From Chalciporus piperatus (taxonomy: Eukaryota > Basidiomycota > Agaricomycetes > Boletales > Boletaceae), in the NCBI GenBank assembly GCA_038093975.1, contig JBBPTG010000307.1, positions 1 to 26,622 of the forward strand: 26,622 nt of DNA. The letters run 5' to 3'. A program made the position numbers and the translations under genes. Below are positions 20,577-26,622 of the stretch, piece by piece (the stretch's first letter is position 1; each line of letters starts with the position of its first letter). The notes under the pieces were generated by a model. That model ran no database searches. It was not told the origin of the DNA and saw nothing but the letters and a program-made list of their open reading frames with translations.

Positions 20577-20594
20577 TGGCTGTTTCCTTTTAAA
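20551..20594 (-). promoter_or_regulatory. Predicted -1 ribosomal frameshift signal at gag-pol junction
   Basis: In the gag frame the minus strand reads GCT TTA AAA GGA AAC AGC CAA TGA. The heptamer T TTA AAA (20594-20588) is a canonical X XXY YYZ slippery site. A -1 slip there continues AGG AAA CAG CCA ATG, exactly the pol frame. After a 6-nt spacer, GCC/GGC (20580-20578 with 20557-20555) and GAGAA/TTCTC (20572-20568 with 20562-20558) can form a bulged stem-loop with loop ATGGG. Prediction only. Confidence 0.75.
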
Positions 20595-21904
20595 GCTTCG
20601 GCTGCCTGTGCCTTGGCTTCTGATTCAATGCGGTCGCGCCAGTACGCTTCCGCTTCTTGATTGGTATATGCCGCTTGATGCGACATGTAACTCGTGCTGG
20701 TGGACGGGCCAGCGGGGTAGGGGGAAGGGGTAGGAGGGTAGGGTGCAGGGATGGTACCTGCGAAGGGCATCTGCCGGTTGTCAAACGGCAGGGAAGTTTC
20801 AACGTATTGTTGAGAATAGGGATCCCACATAACGACTTGTCTCTGACGGGGACGGCGTGGTTTCGGGCAAGCGTTAGCAAAGTGACCAGGCTAATCACAA
20901 TTGAAGCAATTGCCGTGAACCGACGGTCTTGGCATTTGCTGTGCCGACAGATCCATCGGGGCTCCACGACCAGGCTGTGTGCCTGTGGGAGTGAAACGGG
21001 GGGCCGCATATGGAGCGGGAGGACGTGGGAGTGGGCGTGATGCAATTGGGTAACGAGGAGGGAGATACGGATATGATGATGAAGGCCTTGGCGCAGTCGC
21101 GGGTGCCTGACGAACTGGAGCACCGCGTTCAACAACGATACGTTCGAAAGTTCGACCCAACTTTCGGTAAGTGTCGATCGTGTTGGTCAGATTTTGCTCA
21201 TCAACATTGGTGTTGATTTGCGCCTGATAATAGATTTTGTAATCTATTGCCTTTTTCAGAAGCTCTTTGGCATGAGCATCTTCAATCTCCGATTCCGCCT
21301 TCAATAATTCAAACTCCTGGAGGAAGATGTCCACAGGTTTCCCAGCCTGCTTCAATGCTTCTAATTTCCTGAGACTCTCATGAGCGAGAACGTCAATCTG
21401 GAAATGTGATTTGAGGAGATGTGAAAATATTGTCCACGTGGGCCATGCTAGTAATCCCAGAGGTTCTCGAGCAGGTTCTGGTTCGCCTTCTACTGGTGGC
21501 GGTGGTAGTAGTTCGTATCGAGACCATTTCTCTATTGTCATCTGAGCGAACCCAGCTGCTTTTCCTTCTAACCGTGAGAGTACGGCGAGGCATCGAACTT
21601 TGTTGTTTTTCCACGTGTGGACGGACTGCCAGGCGTTAACCTGCGCCCACCACAAACGGAATTTGGTGCGGTCACCATCCCATTTTCCCGGGTCGGCAAC
21701 TTTTTTGGACACGGAGTCCGAATTGTCTGATATGAGCGCCTTCAGAGCGGCGGTGAGAGCAGCGATGGGATCAGCGGGATCTGCCATCGGAGATTCGGGA
21801 CGGGGAGTAGGGGGATGTGAACTTTCGGATGAGGAAGGGAAGTGACGTGGGGGAGATCTGTAACCTTGAGCTTGTGGTTCTTGATCTAAGAACTCTGCTG
21901 ACAT
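20573..21904 (-). pseudogene. gag: gypsy gag with UAG in the zinc knuckle
   Basis: The frame runs 444 codons from ATG 21902-21904 to TGA 20573-20575 if the internal TAG at 20891-20893 is ignored. The retrotransposon-gag domain lies at about residues 70-240 (FRLWWAQVNAWQSVHTWKNN, SRLEGKAAGFAQMTIEKW, FLQEFELLKAESEIEDAHA). A proline-rich stretch follows, then a CX2CX4HX4C knuckle (CFNCD-stop-PGHFANAC) in which TAG replaces one residue. The C-terminal 105 or so codons are proline- then alanine/glutamate-rich (EAKAQAAEALKG). The TAG could come from CAG or AAG by one change. Confidence 0.9.
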
Positions 21905-22600
21905 ATATCCTTACTGAACCCTATCTTCCAAAGGTTCTCTGGGGATGACAGACACGAGGACGAAGAAAATATTTTTTCGAGCGGAGGTAATACCTGCGAC
22001 GCTTATCGGAATCTCGGCAGACCTTCTGAGGAATTTTCCCAAGATCTGATTTGATTTTACACATATACTACTCTCGAACTTCTATTTTCGAGCAGCAGCA
22101 AAAGCTATCGTAATACAGGATACTATTTTTTATTGTTTTCTATTTTTGTACCTCGGCGGTGCTGCCGGCTTACGTTGCTACGTATGACTCAGCCAAGGGG
22201 GCGGCGACGCGCTTTTCCCTTGTCGTCCTTCGCAATTGGGCACGATCCCAATCCGGTCTTCGAACAAATGCTATAGTACGGAGGATAACAGAAACGGGGC
22301 ACTAAAGGCTGGCCCAAAAGAAGTGAAATGCCAGAAGGCGAATGCGTGACGTCAACGGGTGATCACGCGAACCCGGATCGTGTCTACAGTCAGAGGGTTG
22401 GCGCGTGAGCGGGCCCCAAGACGTCTCGAACGATCAAAAAGCCCCTTGTGCACTATGGGGAACAGCAACTTTATCCTTATTTATAACGGCAGACGACCGT
22501 ATAGACAACAGTGGATGGAGTTGTTTTCTCCTGTGTGTCACGTACACAAACGATGCTTATTGACCAACTCTTTAGCCCTAGAGTCCAGGCGGTGTTTTCA
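21905..22600 (-). other. gypsy leader between primer site and gag
   Basis: About 700 nt without a coding frame that continues into gag. The half nearest the LTR (22285-22613) has a diverged copy at 24221-24546. The conserved pieces include CCCTTGTGCACTATGGGGAA and CAACTCTTTAGCCCTAGAGT. The half nearest gag is T-rich on the plus strand. It could hold packaging or translation signals; none is recognised. Confidence 0.6.
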
Positions 22601-22611
22601 AGTCTAATCCA
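22601..22611 (-). promoter_or_regulatory. gypsy self-primer binding site
   Basis: On the minus strand TGGATTAGACT lies 2 nt after the end of the 5' LTR. It is the exact 11-nt complement of AGTCTAATCCA in the LTR (22723-22713, minus strand). Tf1/sushi-group chromoviruses prime reverse transcription from the 5' end of their own mRNA by such an 11-nt pairing. I did not recognise a tRNA 3' end that fits the site better. Confidence 0.75.
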
Positions 22612-22613
22612 AG

Positions 22614-23066
22614 TGTTATGATCTCTCACAACACAGCGGGGACTTTAGGCAACACTAGGCCTATGCGAAGGATATGCTGAGTACTAAAGCTTAATGACGG
22701 TGAAGTCACAAATGGATTAGACTGGGGTCTGTGATAAGTACAGGGCTACTTTTATACTATTGAGAAGTGCGCACAGACCAACAGCCGAATAAGGAAAACA
22801 CAAAGGGAAAGATAAATAAGGTAAATGGTAAGATGATAAGAAAAGGTACCAGGCACGGATTAGGGTCTAGGCCATGACATCATTGCTGATTCATCTAAGT
22901 CTGGACCTTTGTCACGTGACCTGATTATGTAATAGTTTATGTAATGCTACAGGGACTACCGGAGCGGATTAAGATGCATCCGGCTTGACCCCTAAGTTGT
23001 AGACAAAGTCCATAGTTCGAATACCGTTGTAGGCAAAAGTTTGAAAAGTTTTTAAATACTATAACA
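22614..23066 (-). repeat. gypsy 5' LTR
   Basis: 453 bp with ends TGTTAT...ATAACA. It contains a TATA box at 22750-22756 and the predicted transcript start at about 22723, giving a U3 of about 343 nt and an R+U5 of about 110 nt. Confidence 0.95.
22750..22756 (-). promoter_or_regulatory. gypsy LTR TATA box
   Basis: TATAAAA on the minus strand begins 33 nt upstream of the A at 22723 that opens the self-primer sequence. The 3' LTR has TATATAAG at the matching place. Confidence 0.75.
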
Positions 23067-24709
23067 GGTTTCTTCACAGATAACCGAAACGACGAGTGGT
23101 TTGGGATTGTTCGAGCGATGAGCGACAACAGCTCAATGGAATTCGATTCCATACTTCGAGTGCTTGAGACAGCAGTGAGGATTGATAGTGATGAGCGAAA
23201 GCAGCTCAATGGGTTTGGATCCCAGACAATGCTATTCAAGTAGCAATGAGCGGAAACAGCTCTGTCGATTTGGATTCCAGACTACTCGGATTTCATGCAC
23301 GTGGCAGCGGTGTGCGCAAAGGTAACGAGCGAAAATGGCTCGACGAATTTGGATTCCAGACAGCGGGCGGCAAGAGTTTTGGATTCCAGACACGTTCAGG
23401 AATAGCACCCTAGTAGAATAGACACTAGTGACAGCGTTCTTGACGCGATGTGTCGGTGACAACGATGATAAAGTCGTAAAGCTATCTTTCAAGCTTGCTG
23501 ACGACGATAGGGACAAGGGGGCGACTGGTAAACACAGTGTTCCGTTCCACTCGATGGAAGGGGTAAAAACGCGACGCGGAGTACGATGATGTTCGACATC
23601 ATGAGGTGTTTGACAGTTGTTAACTCAACGAAAGCAGTTGAAGTGTCATGAACGCGGCAAACGGGGAAATCAAGTATCCAGTTCCACTCGATGGAAGGAC
23701 AGAGGACGCGGCACACTGATAAGCGGCGGGATTGCTCGACAAGTAGATACCTACTGTCAGCGATGACAAGGCGCGAAGACAGCGCAGGTACCCACTTGCG
23801 ATCGACAGTTGAGTGGCGTACTGGTGACGAGACGACTAGACGATAACGATAAAGTCGTAAAGCTATCTTTCAAGCTTGTAGATGTCGAGGGAGAAGAAGT
23901 CGAGCGGCGGCGGCTCTTGCACGTGAGTTGCGATAACTCAGGGTATTGATCTTCTAAGTACTGCTAGAGTACTGCATGTTGATTGTCCAAACCGGTATAG
24001 AAGACCAAGTGAGGTTCAACAGATCGTGAAGCTATCTTTCAGGCTTCGCGGGTGACGGCGGCGAAATGCGCAACAGAGGTAGACACTCTAGTTGCAGGGG
24101 AATAGTTGCAGAGCAACGGTGACGATGTACACGGTAGAGGTAGACACTCTAGCAGAGTCGCGAGACAGCGACGACGATGTACACAGATACGGATGTGGGC
24201 GGTGACGACGACGAATGGGTAACAGAAACTGGGCACTAAATGCTGACCCATGAGAAATGAAAAGCCAGAAGGCGAATTCGTGACGTCAACAGGTGATCAC
24301 GCGAACCTGGATCATGTGTACACGCAAAGGCTATTGGTAATACCCAAGCAATCTCCAATGATCAAAGAGCCCCTTGTGCACTATGGGGAACAGCAACATT
24401 ATCCCGTTTAGAACGGTGGACAGCCGTATGTGCAGCAGTGGGAACAGAGTTGCTTTCTCCGAGCGTGTCACGTACGCCAACGGTCAAACGACCAACTCTT
24501 TAGCCCTAGAGTCCGGGCAGTGTGATCAAGTTTATCCAAGTGTCATGACGCAGTCATCAACACTAGGTAGTGACTCTTTAGCTCATGACCAAAGCTAGGT
24601 AGGTCTGAGTATGTGGCGACGATGACGATGTGTTGCGGACGCAGCAACAGTGATGTCGATATGAGCTGGCTAGCAGCCTCGACGGTGACAAGGATGGTGA
24701 GCGCGACGA
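23067..24709. repeat. Inverted-repeat-rich non-coding tract
   Basis: No convincing gene. The first 330 bases hold four degenerate units with GAGC-N7-GCTC followed by GGATTCCAGA-like sequence (from about 23113, 23193, 23248 and 23326). Further on are short perfect inverted repeats: ATGGAAT-tcg-ATTCCAT, ATGATGT-tcg-ACATCAT, TTCCA-ctcga-TGGAA twice, AGTACT-gctag-AGTACT, GTCGC-gagaca-GCGAC and TGTTGC-ggacgca-GCAACA. The motif AAGCTATCTTTCAAGCTT occurs near 23479 and 23859, with a variant near 24029. The tract is split by the gypsy-leader-like segment at 24221-24546. Confidence 0.65.
24221..24546 (-). repeat. Diverged copy of the gypsy leader
   Basis: Matches 22285-22613 in order over its length, with shared blocks such as CCAGAAGGCGAAT, GTGACGTCAAC, GCCCCTTGTGCACTATGGGG and CAACTCTTTAGCCCTAGAGT. 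It ends in ATCCAAGTGTCATGA where the gypsy has ATCCAAGTGTTATGA, that is, at the primer site/LTR boundary. Only a doubtful LTR trace follows. It is best read as a relic of a related gypsy element. Confidence 0.75.
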
Positions 24710-24948
24710 TGTTGAACGTATTACGCTCATAGTGTATAGTTCACTACGTTTCCATAAACGATAGTTGATTAGGTAATCACCACTGTACACTTATATATTC
24801 AAACTCAGTCGATCTGAGTTAATACAACTCTTTAACCACAACCACAACGTTGCAATCAGGTGAGCGAGCACAAACTCCCTTTGTGTCTACGCAGTATGCT
24901 GCTCTGGTAGTCCATAGCCTTATGGCTTAGGACAACACCAGTTCAACA
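24710..24948 (+). repeat. copia-2 5' LTR
   Basis: 239 bp, ends TGTTGAAC...GTTCAACA, about 97% identical by eye to 8067-8304 in reverse orientation. TATATA lies near 24793. Confidence 0.95.
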
Positions 24949-24963
24949 GGTTATGAGCCCTGC
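24949..24963 (+). promoter_or_regulatory. copia-2 primer-binding site, half-tRNA type
   Basis: GGTTATGAGCCCTGC directly follows the LTR and is the complement of the initiator tRNA-Met anticodon arm, exactly as in copia-1. Confidence 0.8.
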
Positions 24964-25213
24964 CAGCACACTTGTGCTTGGCATCATCTGAACGCTCTGG
25001 ATGACGATGCGTCTTCACGCTCTGAATCCATGTGCTTGTACCACCGCGTTCTAGAAGCGTTTTCACGCTCTAGTTTCTGCGCTTAAGGCAAGCGACCATG
25101 GGGTCGCTATGCCGGTACGAATCCAGAAGCTCTGACTGCGCTTTTTCATTCTTTATTGAACGATAAACTTACGCGTTACTCTTCAGATTCGCTACTATTA
25201 TCCATCTCCCACT

Positions 25214-26622
25214 ATGTCCTCTTCAAGCTCGACCTTTGCCTCCATCCCCACGCTCAACGGCTCGAACTACCTTACTTGGGCCCCCAAGATGCGCGCCTAC
25301 CTTATGTCTATCGGAGTTTTTTTATACGACTCAGAAGACATCGGACGAGGATGACGATGACTGGTCTAAGAACACGGAGAAGGCAGTCGGTTCTCTCTAC
25401 CTGAAGCTCAACGCTTCTCTCCAACGTCGTTGGGAGGAGGAGAACAATGCCAAGGCCCTTTGGGACGCCCTCAAGGACGCCTTCTCCCATCCCACTTTCG
25501 CAAACGTTTACGAAGAGTACGACACCTTCGAGAACATCAAGTTCTCTCTTCACGAGTCCCCGGCTGGGACTTTCTCGAAACTCAGGACCGCGTTCCAGAA
25601 GTTCGATCAATACAAGTTCCCTCTCTCGGATCGCTGGCAGATCCTGATGACGTTGAGGAAACTCAAAGTACTTCCTTACATGTCGACGTTTTTACAGCTG
25701 CTTAACGCGAAGTCCGGAGATTCGTTGAAGGACGTCACGACTACGGAGATCCAGATAACGGGCACGGGCGAAACGGCGGTGAGAACTCCACGCGTCGTCA
25801 CTCGGCCTGGCGCCCTTCCTTTTACCCTCGACGAGATTGAGCAAACCGCTCTCGGTGCTTGGTCTCAGCAGAATTCTTCGAAAGCTCCCGCGCCTACAAA
25901 GCCTGCTCAGACTGCTCAGGCGTCCAAGATATCGGCTGTCAAGCCGAAAGGTCAGGACCCGCAGTTTACGCAGCAGCAGCAGCAGCCGACGAACTCGAAC
26001 AACGGTCAAGGGAACGCCAACTCGAATGGCAAGAAGAAGAAGAAGCGCGGAACTCGTTCCGCAGAAGGTCAGGCAAAGAACGAGACTCGCAAGTCTCGTG
26101 CAAATGCCAACGACGCTTCGGCGTCCTTCGCCTTCTCTTCCTTCACCGTCCCTCCCGTCGTCATCGCACCTGCAGCCACGGTCTTCACCACGCCCGCCGC
26201 CGACCCTCGTCAACTCGCCCACTCCTCTGGTGCTACCCACTACGGGCCACCAGCTTTTCCACAGACCCTGCGCAGCATTGACCTCGCGCACCGCATCCTG
26301 GTCACGCCAACTCCCCAGACGCTTCGTCGTCTCGACAAGGTAGCAAACCCACCTTCGGACACGTTGTCTGAGAAACGGCCCAACAAGCGTCTCCATTTAA
26401 TGGAGCGCGTCGATGTTTCGACCCCGTTTGCATCTGTCGTGGAACTCCCTGACGAGGTTCCCATCGCACCTCTCGCTCCGCCCCCTCCTCGTCGCCCTAC
26501 CTTGCGCGAACGTCTCGAAGCACGTTTGCCGGAGACTCCGTCTCCATCACCATCACCACCACCAACGAATGACCCCATTGTCCGCTTGCCCGGACATTGT
26601 CGGCAGTCTACGTTCGGTGAGA
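25214..26622 (+). pseudogene. gag: copia-2 gag-pol N-terminal part, one frameshift, partial
   Basis: The ATG at 25214 opens the same gag as copia-1. At 25317-25323 there is a run of seven T where copia-1 has six, so the frame breaks after about 36 codons; the following frame is open to the window end. That frame carries the gag core, then ALPFTLDEIEQTALGAWSQQ, a Gln/Asn-rich stretch (a CAG run near 25969), a basic GKKKKKRGTR patch, and the proline-rich region (RQLAHSSGATHYGPP). No CCHC knuckle is present, so the Lys-rich patch probably does the nucleic-acid binding. The extra T may be a true mutation or a homopolymer sequencing error. Confidence 0.85.

Larger units (their letters stand above)
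16476..23066 (-). mobile_element. Ty3/gypsy chromovirus, decayed, self-priming type
   Basis: The element spans 6591 bp and reads on the minus strand: 5' LTR 22614-23066, primer site 22601-22611, leader to 21905, gag 21904-20573, pol 20576-16940, polypurine tract, and 3' LTR 16476-16928. The order protease, reverse transcriptase, RNase H, integrase, chromodomain places it among the chromoviruses. The LTRs are both 453 bp and differ at roughly 5% by eye. Inactivating lesions: TAG at 20891-20893 in the gag zinc knuckle, a +1 shift near 18560 and TAG at 17546-17548 in integrase. The sequences outside the LTRs (CAAGT and GGTTT) show no target-site duplication. Confidence 0.95.
24710..26622 (+). 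mobile_element. Ty1/copia element copy 2 (copia-2), 3' end beyond window
   Basis: 5' LTR 24710-24948, primer site, leader to 25213, then gag into the window end. It is the same family as copia-1 on the opposite strand and retains the ~300-bp gag segment that copia-1 lacks. Confidence 0.95.

Noticed and set aside
20891..20893. UAG in the zinc knuckle as programmed readthrough
   Set aside because: It falls inside a structural motif, has no known readthrough context after it, and a frameshift signal already serves pol.
23190..23220. GTGATGAGCGAAAGC resembling a hammerhead ribozyme core or a snoRNA C box
   Set aside because: There is no room for stem II between the two core elements, and the other repeat units lack the motif.
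25692..26396. Long minus-strand open frame opposite copia-2 gag
   Set aside because: It is a codon-bias shadow of the plus-strand gag; its residues are the antisense of known gag sequence.

Overview
The window looks like nuclear DNA of a basidiomycete fungus, most likely an Agaricomycete. Introns are short (47-86 nt, GT...AG), and the non-retroelement genes belong to families I know from Agaricomycetes: a DUF6698-type protein, a Plavaka-like transposase and an EST1/SMG6-like protein. Repeats dominate. All family names come from recognising motifs by eye; no database search was run.

Layout. 1-888: 3' part of a spliced + strand gene of unknown function with an ATP-grasp-like C-terminus. About 938-1700: a GTCGAACA minisatellite with a higher-order unit. 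1820-about 2446: a + strand hypothetical gene that runs into a CAGT-rich repeat block (2447-2666). 2667-8304: a complete but decayed Ty1/copia element (copia-1) on the minus strand. 8305-8564: start of a host gene cut by the copia LTR. 8874-10572: an apparently intact five-exon DUF6698-type gene on the minus strand. 11185-13122: a decayed EST1/SMG6-like pseudogene. 13181-16064: the 3' eleven exons of a Plavaka-like transposase gene, ending at a second copy of the CAGT block (16047-16475). 16476-23066: a complete but decayed Ty3/gypsy chromovirus on the minus strand. 23067-24709: a non-coding tract rich in short inverted repeats, with a diverged copy of the gypsy leader. 24710-window end: 5' LTR, leader and gag of a second copia copy (copia-2) on the plus strand.

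Main mechanistic points. The gypsy element has an 11-nt primer-binding site that is the exact complement of a sequence in its own LTR lying 33 nt downstream of a TATA box, which is the arrangement expected for Tf1-type self-primed reverse transcription. Its gag-pol junction has a U UUA AAA slippery heptamer, a 6-nt spacer and a potential stem-loop that lead into the pol frame by a -1 shift. The gag stop and a pol AUG also overlap as AUGA. The copia family instead has a primer-binding site matching the anticodon arm of initiator tRNA-Met (half-tRNA priming). Both full-length elements in the window carry inactivating changes: the gypsy element has two UAG codons and a frameshift, and copia-1 has an integrase catalytic Glu-to-Lys change, an approximately 300-bp gag deletion and frameshifts.
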